Shown one piece after another: positions 52,173 through 63,938 of a stretch of 64,000 nucleotides of DNA (positions are counted from its first letter, which is position 1; the number at the start of each line of letters is the position of its first letter). Both the position numbers and the translations under genes were made by a program. Origin of the DNA: Amblyornis subalaris (taxonomy: Eukaryota; Chordata; Aves; Passeriformes; Ptilonorhynchidae); NCBI GenBank assembly GCA_018881555.1, contig JACAXG010000064.1:3131769-3195768 (forward strand). Direction: 5' to 3'. The notes under the pieces are model-generated. The model was not told the DNA's origin. It did not search any database and saw only the letters and a program-made list of their open reading frames with translations.

Positions 52173-53173
52173 GGTGACAAACAAAGGAAATGTCACCATA
52201 AAGTTCATATGGAGGAAGGTTTGGCACACACTGGTTTCTTTAATGGAGAATATGAAGATGCTGTTTCAAAAGAACAGCACCAGGGACACCAGGTTTGTTA
52301 GAAGTCCACTTTCCAGGCACTGTAGAAAGACTTCACAAACCTCCACACTGAAATTAAGAGATGTTGCACTGTAAATAGCCATTATTTAAGCTGTCTGGGC
52401 AATGCAAATGGACTGGTATTTACAACAGGTGCTGAAAATGATGCAAACTCCATTAATAGTCAAGTAACATCCAAAAAACCCCAATATTTAGCAAACTCCT
52501 GATCTGTTTGATTTGCTTCAGTACCATCACTGGCAGACGCAGTGGCCTAGCTTTTGGCTTCCAAGACAGATGTGTATGGATGCCTCAACTTGGATTTCTC
52601 TTCACATCTCTTCCTTTTCCATCCGGAAACTCCATCCAGGTGGGACATGATGATTTTGGGTTTATTCATCCAGGATTTAGATGCATCCTCACTTCACTTC
52701 AGACAAGTCCTGCTTCAAACATGNATGATCCGCAGAGTCCACGTCCAGTGAGACCATATCCTTCCACACAGAAAAGCACCTTTGGACCTCTAGTACACAG
52801 GCACACACCTTTCTGTCCTCAAAAACCATGGTTTTAATATGCTTCTTTTATGTGCTCAGAGTGCTCATGTTCCCAAACCAGCCCCTCTGTCACTCATNCT
52901 GCTGTCCCACATTTCACCTGCCTGGTCTCAGCCCTCGCTCTCACGTGTCCTACAGAGAAGGAACTAAATTTTCCCTCCCTATCATTTCCACAGCCCCAAC
53001 AATGCTCACTTCCCTGAAACCAAATGCCATCCACAAGTTCTCTAATTCCTAAAACAAAATAAAACCAAAACAAAACAAAAACCAATTTCACGNGAGGAGT
53101 TTGCTATTGTGTTTCTATTTTATATCAATCTCCTTCAATTCTGATGCCCAATTACAAATTTCTGGGTAAATCT

Positions 53174-53698
53174 CCCCAGCACTGGTGAGGCCACACCTGG
53201 AGTGCTGTGTCCAGTTCTGGGCTTCTCAGGACAAGGGACACATGGAGCTCCTGGAGTGGGACCAGAAGAGATTTTTAAGGGACTGGAGCATCTGTGATGA
53301 GGAAAGGCTGAGGGAGCTGGGGCTGTTCATCCTCGAGAAATGACACATGAGAGGCGACCTCATCCCTGTCTGTCCCTGTCTTCAGGAAGGGCTCAGAGAT
53401 GGATCAGGCTCTGCTCCATGGGCCCAGCAATGGGACAAGAGGAATGGGCAGAAACTGATGCCCAGGAAGTTCCACCTGAACGTGAGGAAGAACTTCTTTC
53501 CTGTGCAGTGACCAAGCACAGAATAGATTGTCCAGAGAGGGTGTGGAGTCTCCCTCCCTGGAGATATCCCAGAACTGTCTGGACACAATCCTGTGCCCTG
53601 TGCTTTGGGATGATCCTGCTGGAGCAGGGGGAGGTCGAATCATATTACCCCATTGTGGTAACTTCTAATCTGAACCATTCTGTGATTCTGCATTTCCA
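53174..53698 (+). mobile_element. CR1 LINE, about 525 bp
   Basis: The sense-oriented copy begins cagcactggtgaggccacac, then ctggagtgctgtgtccagtt, gaaaggctgagggagctggg and ttccacctgaacgtgaggaa. It ends with gaaccattctgtgattctgc. It represents yet another subfamily (the short-hairpin tail around ggatgatcctgctggagcag). It is relatively intact at the 3' side. Confidence 0.9.
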
Positions 53699-55019
53699 AA
53701 ACACTTCCCCAGCCACACCACCCGAGCCAGGACATGATCTCCTGCCCCATTGCATCTCCATGCACTTACAAAGCCTGGCCACTCACACCCTTCACCCGTC
53801 CAGCTCCAGCAACTGAGACCAAGACATCATTGCTCCTCACTCTGGTCCTCTGATCCCATTTTCCCTGCTATGGGATGTCCAAACCACTTCCTCACCCAGC
53901 TAAAATTCACCCCACGTTTACACCCACTGTCATCTCCTGTGCCAGACCTGTAGCTCTCAGCCTGCCTGCTACAAAAATATTGGGGCCAGAATGGGAAGCT
54001 GCAAATTGCTGCTGANTCAGGCAGAAAAAAATTACCTTTGTGACTCCTTGGGAAGGTGATCACTGCTACTGAGAGTGACCTGTGACTGCTCCATGTCCTG
54101 TGGGCTGGGAATCTGCTCTAACCAGTGGCACTTCTGCTCGCACTGAGCGTGTTGTACCTCCCTGAGCAGCTCCATCAACTCCACAGCAAGAGCAAACACC
54201 AAGAGCTGCACAACTTTGATTTTTCTCCCTCTCCTCCACCTCTTCCTCTCCNTAGAAGGGATTTTGGGATACAGTGCTGTGCAGATAGGGAGGTCAGCTG
54301 GAGGAAAGAGACATTTTAAAGTACGAAGTGAAGCGTAAAAGTCGACATTGGTAACGGTGCTGAACACACTCCCTTGAGGCACTTGTGCCAAGATCTATTT
54401 TTTCTGATTTTTTTTTTCTTTTTTGAGCAAAAGGCAGGAGAACAGAAAAATGTGAAAATAATATAAGGCAGAAATCAGCTTTAAAATATGTTTGCTTGAC
54501 AGCAGGACTTTTTGTTGTAGTTTTATTTGTTTTCATATTGCACTTTGTTCTCAAAAAGCACAGAGATGACTAAAAGGAATTGTGCTGGGAAGAGAAATGG
54601 ATCTCAGCAGCCTACTTACCACCTATGGCTCTATCCCTTATACTTCACATGCCTCTTTAAATCTGACATCTCTGCAACTTTCTGAACATAAGGGCAAGCT
54701 GTGAAGTACAAGGCAAATTAATATATTTATCCCGCACAGAGTGNGACGCACTCAAAATATAGAGTCTAAATCTCTGAATACTTTTCTGTCTCCTTCACTG
54801 TCCTTTCCATTCACCTTACATTTCACTCTGCCTCGCATCACCCTTCTAGCAGCACTTTAGTTCAGCGGGCAGATAGACGGATCTGTCTCTTCTTAGGAAT
54901 CATTGCGCTTCCAAAACAGGAGAAATCTTAAAAGAAATGCTACTGGTGAGACTTCTCCGCTCATCAGCCCCACATTTCATTACTTTAAAGATCCTTCAGG
55001 CTCCCAGGTGACAATAATG

Positions 55020-55345
55020 CATAATTTCCAGCGTGCCAGAAGTCGCTCTTCCCCACCACCCTCCGAGTGACACCAGGCCATAAAGCAGAGGAGCACTTAG
55101 ATTACAAAAACACAGGGCACTTTATTGGCCCATAAAACACCCGCCGGAGCGGCCGCGTGAATGAAGACCCCATTTTGTGGGGCAATAAATTTTGCACCGG
55201 CACCCAAAAGGCACTGCTATTCCAGGGGCTGAGCAAATCACCATCCCTGGCCCGTGACAAAAAATCCTTAGGCTGTGGCCAGAAGGATTTGTTCCCCCAC
55301 GGGGAGGGGCGGCGTTTAAAATGCACCACTGGTCGGCCAAAAAAT
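55020..55345. other. Unique GC-richer patch, possible regulatory element
   Basis: In otherwise AT-rich sequence this stretch has several CpGs close together (cccgccggagcggccgcgtg around 55139-55158, and cacggggaggggcggcg around 55297-55313). No repeat match is recognised, and the open frames on both strands show no familiar domain. It may be a conserved non-coding element; its function is unknown. Confidence 0.3.
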
Positions 55346-57224
55346 TAAACTTCAAAGAGATACTGCCCTAGTAAGAAACGGGTACAAATCTATAATAAAA
55401 GGATAAACAAACAGAATAAAAGACCTGAGGAAGTCCATTACAAATCACCAGGCTCTGAGGTTTGTTTCAGGTAAGGCAAGGCTCTCTTTCTGCTGGCAGA
55501 AGGCAATGGATAAAGCATTTAATGAACTCGGAGACAGCAACTCTCTGTTTACAGGGAGGGCCAAGGGAAATATCCAAGCACTCCAATCCATTCAAATGTG
55601 AGAACTCTAAGCCCCCTTATCAGAAAGCTCTGCTGCTGATAGCAAATTTGTTCTCTAGGGGGAAAATGGATTCAGCTTAAGAACCACTGTTAAGAGTCCA
55701 GTGCAGGTACTTGAAAGAAAATTACCTGATGAAAGATCAATAATGTTTCCCCTCTCCCTGAATCGAGGCTCATGTGCAGAATAAAAGAATTCCAGAGACT
55801 GATTCTCTGTCCTTTTGCTTCAACACGAGCCATTGTAAAGGTAACCAAGGTGGGAAATTACATATTTACAATCATGTGGTGAAAATCACATTGCATTTGT
55901 GCAGGTGGAGACCCAAAAAGAAAGGAAAACAGAGAAAATCACACTCAGTGCACCGTAAAAGCAGATGGAGCAACCCAAACATGTTTCCTTGCAGCCTTGG
56001 TGCTTAAAAAAAGGCTTTCATACAAAATGGTGAAGTGTGCTAAGTTTATGCAACAGCTGCCAGAAAGTTGAGCACACGGATCCAGCTGACAAGTCCCTTA
56101 AATGAATCCAGCAGCAATATCCATTAAAGGACCAAAGCACNACAGGAGAGATGTTACTGAAGCATGTGACTGACCTTTCCTTTTAAAATAAAAGGATTTT
56201 ACATCAAAACAGGGTCAGGCTGAAATGCAAGAAGCTAAAGGGAGTAATCCTAAATATATATATATNTTTTTTTTTTTTCCTTTTCTTTCCCAAATGGACA
56301 GAAAAGTTTGTTCAGCTGAAAATGGACTTCTGGAGTATAGTGAAAATCTGGAGAACTTCAGACACATGAGATCTTGGTAAATGGTGATGGCTTAGCTATC
56401 ATGGAGCAGAAAGAGATTTTTCCCTCCTGCTTGTTTGTCAGCTCACTGAAATCTCCCAGTTGGTGTGTGCTGTGGTAGCAACAGGAGGCACATGTCAACT
56501 CCAAAGTTCTGGACTGCTTTGGAGAGATCTAAATTAATCCCAGAGCTGTCTAAACAAAACCATTGAAATTAAAAATTAAGGATTATTCATTATTTGTGGA
56601 GTCCTGCCCCTGGGTAACAACAACCCCCTGCGGCACTCCAGGCTGGGGCAGAGTGCCTGGAAAGGGACTCATTACTACCCAGTGTTAATTCTTTAATTGA
56701 GGGCAAACCATCCAGATATCCCAAACCAGTTCTTGGGTCTATTTTCAGGATTCTTCCCAACTGTACAAAACATAAACAGTGGTGAGATCCAGACTCACAA
56801 CTACTAATGTATGTGATATCCAAGCCAATCGCCTCTTATCCAGGACTGTGTCACCCTGCAGGTACCAAATTCCACAGTGTGGCTCTCCATCTACTTAAAA
56901 GCCTGTAGGAATTTGGTGTCTGTTCCTTCCATGGGTTTAGAAACACCAGCTCCATGGAGACAGGCAGATTTCCTGCCCTTAAATCTCTTTTCCTCTCCAG
57001 GCTGACAACTCCTGCACAGAGAATACCACAAAAAGTTGTACTACATCTTCTGACTGGAGCATTCGCCTGGATCTCTTCCCCTTATCCCAAAATTATTGGG
57101 AGAATACAAAGATAAGCAGGCTGGAGGCATGAATTCAGCATGGAGAAGTTATAAGACAGTAATGAACTCCACTTTTTTCCTTAGCTGAGGTCTATTGTCA
57201 CAGAAGGCTCCCAGAAGCCTGATC

Positions 57225-57312
57225 AGAGCTGGCCTTGTTCTGGAGCAGGGGTTTGGCCCAGGTGACATCCAGAAAATCATTCCAACCAACCCTATTTTGT
57301 GATGTGTTGAGC
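57225..57312 (+). mobile_element. Possible diverged CR1 3' tail
   Basis: The plus strand reads tggagcaggggtttggccca, then ggtgacatccagaaaatcat, then tccaaccaaccctattttgt. This recalls the ctggagcagggggttggac...cttccaaccnaaccattctgtg end of CR1. The match is weak and short. Confidence 0.4.
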
Positions 57313-57850
57313 TCTGCTCCGATCACTGGATTGATGCTTTTCCCAGACGTTGCCACCCTTTTCCTAACCACTTCATTCCAAGGGTTATCTCTGGTCAAAA
57401 AACCCCAGAGTTTATCAAAATGTTTGGAAAGCCCTGAGGCAAACATGTAATTTAAATAAAATAAAATTTTAAAAATAATCAAATATCACTGCTTCCTGAT
57501 TATCTACTTTTCCTTATTAATGATAAAAAATTAAAATAAATTAAGTCATCACTTAGGTGGAACAGCTAAAAGAACTGGTGATATTTTTAGCTACATTGCC
57601 AAATAGAAATATTCCACAGATTCCACACCACTGGCCCAACATCGAGCTGGATATTTTGTGGCTGTGAGCTCCTTTAAGCAACTGCATCAGACCAAGGTAC
57701 CCTCGATGGTCCCAGACAGGGCTGCAGCCATTCCCAGCCCTGCCTGTTCCTGTGACTTTGCTGTCACAGGGGGGCACAACTTCCGCTCAGCAAGATTTTG
57801 GCAAGTTTTACACCCTTGCCATTGAGGTGCCTCAGAATGTGTGCTCCCAC

Positions 57851-57896
57851 TTGTCACCCAGATGGGTCCTTGTCACCCGGATGGGTCCTTGTCACC
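57851..57896. repeat. Small 19-bp tandem repeat
   Basis: The unit ttgtcacccagatgggtcc occurs at 57851-57869 and, with one change, at 57870-57888. A partial third copy, ttgtcacc, follows. Confidence 0.92.
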
Positions 57897-59559
57897 TGCC
57901 TCTCCTCCATCCACAGGCACGGTGGGGGGTGATGCTGGATCTCCTCTTCCTCCTCTCTCCAGCCACGAGGACAATTTTTCTGTTGAAGAGGACGCTCAGC
58001 CAAGAGCTCCAAGGAGCCTCTGCAGCCAGTGCCATGCCCCTCCCAGAGGGATGGCTGGAAGTGCCTCTCTGACACATCTCTGGCACACCTGGCAGGATCC
58101 TGGGTTTAGTTCTGAAACACTTTGCCCACCAAACAGACTTTTACTACGTCTTACAGAAGATAAAAAAATTCTATCAGTGCAAGATCTTATCTGCCCTAAA
58201 AGCTTCCATAAAGGAACTTGCTGAATTAGCTGTATTTGTCTGATTACTCCATATCAATCTCTTGCATAAATGCCATAATTTAATGCCATTTCAGAAGTCT
58301 GCTTTATTATTATTAGTTTGGAAGTTGGGAGATGTCAGAGATAACTACAAAGAAAGGTCTTTGGTGCTGTCTCACCGGGAACAGAAAATGCAACCAGCAA
58401 TCCACAGCAGCAGCTTTTGAACGATGAAAGAAAATCAACTTGTCCAGGGTCTGGATGGGTAGCAGGGAACCTGATCAGGGAGCTAGAACTTTTTTTCTTA
58501 TTGGAGAGAAAATATTGAAGAAATATCCCTTTTCCCTTCTGCCTCCCCTCCCTAGAGAGCTGATTTTTAACACTCCTTTGCTATTTCCCAGCCAGCCTGG
58601 TGCTGTCCGGGACAGTAAATTGGAGATCATAAAAACTTTCCTAGAGTTTAGACAACATTCCTTGTTAGAAGAGCCCAACAGTTCAGTAACAGCTGTTGTC
58701 TCTTGAGAAAATCTGTTTGCAGATGGGATGGTTGGAGGAAATTCAAAGTATTTCACATAATCAGCCACACAGATGTTAAGTAATAATAATAAAAATGTAA
58801 TAAAACTGTTGGTTCAGGAGAAAGCAGTGACCATAACAAAACCTATTTCATATATGCTGGCTTTTTCCGTGTTCCCTATTCAGCAAAATCAATTTTTTTT
58901 TTTTTTTTTTTTGTTAAAGAAAATAACTATTCCTTACCTGCATGATAAGATGAAATTTAACATTGTGACTGCACTAGCTGATATTTGTTCAGATGTTGAC
59001 TGGAGGAATGAAAAGACTTTTTTAAAAGCTTGAGGAAATAACCTTAAAAAGGAGATGTTTTCCTTCCCTGCGTTTTCTGTCAGTTTCTTTTTGGGGTTTG
59101 TTTTTTTTTCCAAAGATGAAAAAACACAGGTCACCAAAGCCTGCTCCCTTCCAGCCAAATATCCAACTGTCTCACATCAGATGGCCCTTTCAACACCTTT
59201 TTTTTTTTGTTTGTTTTTTATTCCAGAATTGCCTCCAAGGACAAGCTTTGCTCCACACTGATAGCGCTGCCCAGGTGCACCCTGCTCCCGCACAGAGCNC
59301 AGCACTTGCTTTCCCTTTTACAGCACCATTTTTAAAAATGCATTCATCAGCCAGGTTACTTCTGTTTTAACATTTTGGGTTCTTTTCTGCCTCAGTTCCC
59401 CTTTCTGTTGGACTCAGAGCTAATTTCTGCTTCTTTTGTTGCCTGTGTCTTGTCTGTCGGGGTTGGAGGTTTTCGGGAGCATCGCCCAGTGCAGCAAAAT
59501 GATGCTCTCAGTGGGGCTCTCACTGCACTACAAATGCTGGCAAACAATATCGAAATCTC

Positions 59560-59665
59560 ATTTTAGGGCCAAGATGTAATTGGGTCTGGACTTACCTCCG
59601 GCCTTCCACTGACGTAATTCCATTACCTTTAATGGAATTACTCTCGATTTGCACCGGTGTCTTCA
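59560..59665. repeat. Possible ancient amniote interspersed repeat
   Basis: The segment contains taatggaattactctcgatt followed by tgcaccggtgtcttcaattg. This resembles an old repeat seen in reptile genomes (ggagttactcc.gatttacaccagtgta). It includes a perfect 12-bp inverted repeat (gtaattccatta, 59614-59625, and taatggaattac, 59630-59641). The family is not assigned. Confidence 0.35.
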
Positions 59666-61704
59666 ATTGAACTTTTGCTTTTCAGGATTTATATCTCTTG
59701 TTTTTCCTACCACTTAAACAAGAAGCCGGCCAAAGTCGTTTCCAACTCATTTCCCACCCCCCAATAAATTCAGGCCTGATTGTAGTTTATCTCTGTGACC
59801 TCCACTTGCTCTTGTACATCATCCATCTTATTATCCACGGTTTCTGCAGGACGTTGCATTCCATTATCTTCTATTTATAATCCAGGATGTCTGAGAACAA
59901 AAAGGGGCAGGGTTCTCCAGAATACACCTTGCTGGCCTTGTTACAATTTTTCTCACTCGTTTCCAGGTGCTCTCTGCACACAGCTTCTCCTTTATCCCCC
60001 TGAAATTTGTGTTCTATCCTTTAATTACAGCTTCCCTTGACCCACCTTGTGACTATGAAAAGGAAGATCCAAAGAGGAATTGCAGAGAATTTGTGACTTA
60101 GCAGAAACACAAAGAGACATTTTACATTATCCAGTTTTTAGTTCAGTCTGGGTGGGAAATTGTAGCTGGTGGTGTGGTGGGTGATCAGAAAGTGAGAGGT
60201 GGGAGAAAAGCTCCCAGTTCATCCTCAAAAAATATTATCTATCCCACACTCTGTAAAATAATACTAAATTATTTGGCCTTATAGTGGTGGTTAAACATTG
60301 TAAATTCAAAATAAAGGGGAGTGGTAAAATAAAGAGATGAATATACCTGGATACAGTCACCAAATGGGAACAATCCACTCAAACACAGGCAGCTGTGTGT
60401 CTTGGTTGACTAAAGAGCATTTTTGTGTGACCAGCTCAGTGAAAACACCTCTGCTGCAACGTGTGAATCCCTCTGAGTAGGAGAGGAGAGCTGCTCACCT
60501 CCAGCCTCTGCCCATCTTCACAGGATGGGAGTATTTCCTCCTCTTCTGGGAGCATCTCCTCAGAAAAATGCAGTTCAAAGGTCTCTCAGGTACCTGCTCA
60601 GCCTCTCTTTCATCTCACAAGTGGAGTCAAATGTGCACAGCAAAGCCTTGGTGATGGGTTTCCCCAGTTAAGCACAATCAAGTCTATTTGTCAATTGTAT
60701 TTTTTTCCTTAAATTTTCCTGCTGTCGACTTCTTACCCTCTCCTCTTTTCACTCCTTTCCCTGATAGGTTTAAGGGCTGTTGCTTTTTCCCCTTGAAGGG
60801 GCTGTAACAAGTCACTTCCCAGTCTCATTTCTAAAAGAAAAACAACAAGAAAAAATGAAAAAAAAACAGAGTGTGCTACAAGGTTCACTGAGAAACACCT
60901 TTTTTAATAGATCTCGATTATGTCTTGTGTTTCCTCAGCATCTTTTTTTACACTTTCACCACAATCCTTTAAAACTGTGAACACTGAAAATATTCCACTC
61001 TGTCCTGCTGCATAATTTCTTAGTTATACAGACACAAAACAAAACAAAAAATTGTCTCCCTTCTCCAAACTCACTAGTTAAGTGTTCACACCTGGGAATG
61101 CCAGTCCTGGGAATTCCTGCCCTGTTTCTTGACCCACATCAGGTCACTGCTTTTGCATCCCTGCTTTAAAAAGGGTTCTGATTATTTTCTCTGTGCAATA
61201 ACTTTGTGCCTGGCTCTACAGGAACGTGCTGGTGGGCAGGACTCAGCCCAACACTGAGTACAACTCCTCCAGCCTCCTTGGGAACTTCCCTGGTCTTTGT
61301 GTGCCAGCTCTAAATTTTAGTAGAAATCTTTTCACAGCCACTTAGCGCTGACAAGAGAAATCACTTATGAGGATCAGGCCTGATAGCAAACACAGAGAAA
61401 ACCCATTAGAAATGCTCATTTTTGATTCCTGTTAACTTTGCAAAGAGCTGTCACAGCCCTTATCCTGCCTTTCAGACCCAGCAGACCGTGGAGGAAAACT
61501 CTTAGGTGTGCTGGGAGAAGAGCAAGGAGATTTGGGAAATAAGAGTGATGTTTTTAGGTGACAAGGGAGCATTTAGTTCTTCATCAGAGGGAGACCTGGG
61601 CGTTTATCCTCCTCCCTGGAGTACTCCCTTCCTTGAAATGTGAAGCAGGTTGTGTAAGCCAGAGGAGACACAGTACATCCCATCCATATCCCAGTGGCAC
61701 CCTG

Positions 61705-61965
61705 GAATTCTGTGCCAGCCATAGTGTGGCCAGCAGGACCAGNGCAGGGATTGTCCCTCTGTGCTGGGAACTGCTGAGGCCACACCTCAAATTCTGTGTC
61801 CAGTTCTGGGCACCTCACGACAAGAAAGACATTGAGGGGCTGGAGCGAGTCCAGAGAAGGGCAAAGGAGCTGGAGAAGGGTCTGGAGCACCAGGAGCAGC
61901 TGAGGGAGCTGAGGGGACTCAGCCTGGAGAAAAGGAGGCTCAGGGGGGACCTTCTGGCTCACACT
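61705..61965 (+). mobile_element. CR1 LINE fragment, truncated at both ends
   Basis: The sense-oriented copy includes agtgtggccagcaggaccag, ctgctgaggccacacctcaa, aagacattgaggggctggag and ctcagcctggagaaaaggag, then stops at gggggaccttctgg. The usual 3' tail is missing, so a deletion or rearrangement followed insertion. Confidence 0.88.
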
Positions 61966-63321
61966 TGTATAATCCACACCAGACTCCTGATGCACATCTC
62001 CCCACAAGGGTCAAATTACTCTTCCCAGGAGTGTGATTGGCTGAACATCCTTCAGAGGGCTCAGTGTCACAGAAATCATCTTCTGCCTCCACAGAGTCAG
62101 GGGCTCAACACCTCCATCGAGCATCTTTACCTGCAGCAGGCACTGAGGAACATTTGTCTCCTCCACAGAAAAATGATCATTCCTGGGACTAATGAGGAAA
62201 GAGGAAGTGTCTGCTGTTGGCAGCACCAGGACACAAGAAAATAAAACATCTGTTTAATAACTATTAAAGTGCTGTTGTTATGGACCACNAGCCCAACCCA
62301 GTTAAAGGAATTTAAGAATCTTAATTAACGTTTCTCAAAACCTCAAGTATTAAAATCCATTTGCAGAACAACAAGGGTGAAAATTCTTCATTTATTCTGT
62401 GGGGGTTTAGTTAAATGTTTCTGAGCTCAACTTCTCATTAGCTGAGAGCATCAATCCTTGCCAGCTTTGCTATGCTTCTTCACCAACCTCAGCCAAAACT
62501 GGAGTGATCTGTCAAAAAAAAACCCCTCCAGCATCTGTTTTTCCCTAGATTTTGCAGGGACAGGGAGAGGGTTTCCTTATCCTTCTTACTGAAAAGGAAT
62601 TGTTTTAAGAACTGGTGTGCTGCTGATGCAACCCTGTTGATTTAGAGAGAAAATGCACAAGGACCTGATCCTCAGGCTCAGTAAAATGAGGAAAAAACTC
62701 ACCAGGAAATAACACTAAACCAAGCACCAGTTTCCTTCCAAGCTGCCTCCCTGGCAAGCTCTGTGGCCCAAAGCCTCCTGTCCATCCCAGAGCTCCCACA
62801 GCCACCCCTCCTGTCGCTCTTCCTCTGCATTCTGCAGGGTGAGAGCTTTTATCATCTGCATAATGGAGCTTAACTGTTCCTCTTGGTTAGTCAAAGGAAA
62901 AAGCAGCCTGGATCCCATCAGCTTTGGGAGAGGGAGGTTATCACCGAGCACTTACACTTATGGGACTCAGCCACATGTTTTTAAATACGTTAGAAAATAA
63001 AGAGTGAAACCTGAAACCTTTGCTGGCTTTTTGTTGCTGCAATAAGTGAGTGCAGAAATAAAGGTGCTGCTAAAGCTGGGACAAAGTGTGATTCCACTTC
63101 TGACTGACTTCACATTTCTGCTTTGTCTTTTTTTTTATTTTTTTTTCCCTAATGTTCTCCTCTATGCAAGACCTTGAGTATTTATTTTGACAGCTTACAT
63201 TATTCAGCAAGCAATTAAACTTTCAAATGTATTGTGTTCTCATCGCTTAAAATAGCTTTGGCAACATCAGTAGGGTTTCTCAATCCCCCACACAATGAAG
63301 ATAAAGAACATCTCTGTTGAA

Positions 63322-63565
63322 TTTTTTTTTTTTTTTTTTTGCAGGTTGCTTATTTTAAGCAAATACAGTATTTTAAAGAGTCTTCATGTTTTGACGTCCT
63401 TACTCAAACCAGGCAAATACTACCCATGGAATTTCCCAAAAAATTTTTTTTTTTTTTTTTTTGCAGGTTGCTTATTTTAAGCAAATACAGTATTTTAAAG
63501 AGTCTTCATGTTTTGACGTCCTTACTCAAACCAGGCAAATACTACCCATGGAATTTCCCAAAAAA
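63322..63565. repeat. Perfect 122-bp tandem duplication
   Basis: Two consecutive copies (63322-63443 and 63444-63565) appear identical base for base. Each starts with a run of 19 T, then gcaggttgcttattttaagc, and ends with catggaatttcccaaaaaa. No difference was seen between the copies, so the event is recent or an assembly artefact. Confidence 0.95.
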
Positions 63566-63938
63566 TTGAATTGGCAACAGGTAAATAGAATGTGATATGG
63601 GATTATGGAAGGAAACAGATGGAGGGTGAGGAACAAACCAGACTGATCAGCCCCANTGGTTCCTCTTGTCCATGGCTCTACCTGTCCCCTGCGCTCTCCT
63701 GTGGAAGGTTACCAGGGGTGGGAGAGACAAAAGTATTTCCAGGATTCAGTTAAAAGACAGAATTAAAATAATTTTGTCGTGTGATGAAGTGAAACAATGC
63801 TAAAAACATTTTCCTTTGCCAGCTTTGACCCCAGAAGGATCAAAGAAGACACAGGGCAGTGATGTCTCCACCTGCCACAGCTGCTTGGACATGAATGCAA
63901 AACAGAGCCCTGAACCTCTCCCGGACTGTCCCCCAGTC

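Noticed and set aside
61558..62244. Long plus-strand open frame of 228 codons
   Set aside because: Its core is a sense-oriented CR1 fragment and the flanks have no familiar protein pattern; this is repeat-derived.
63295..63569. Frames with repeated peptide around a poly-T tract
   Set aside because: They simply translate the 122-bp tandem duplication; the phenylalanine runs come from T19.
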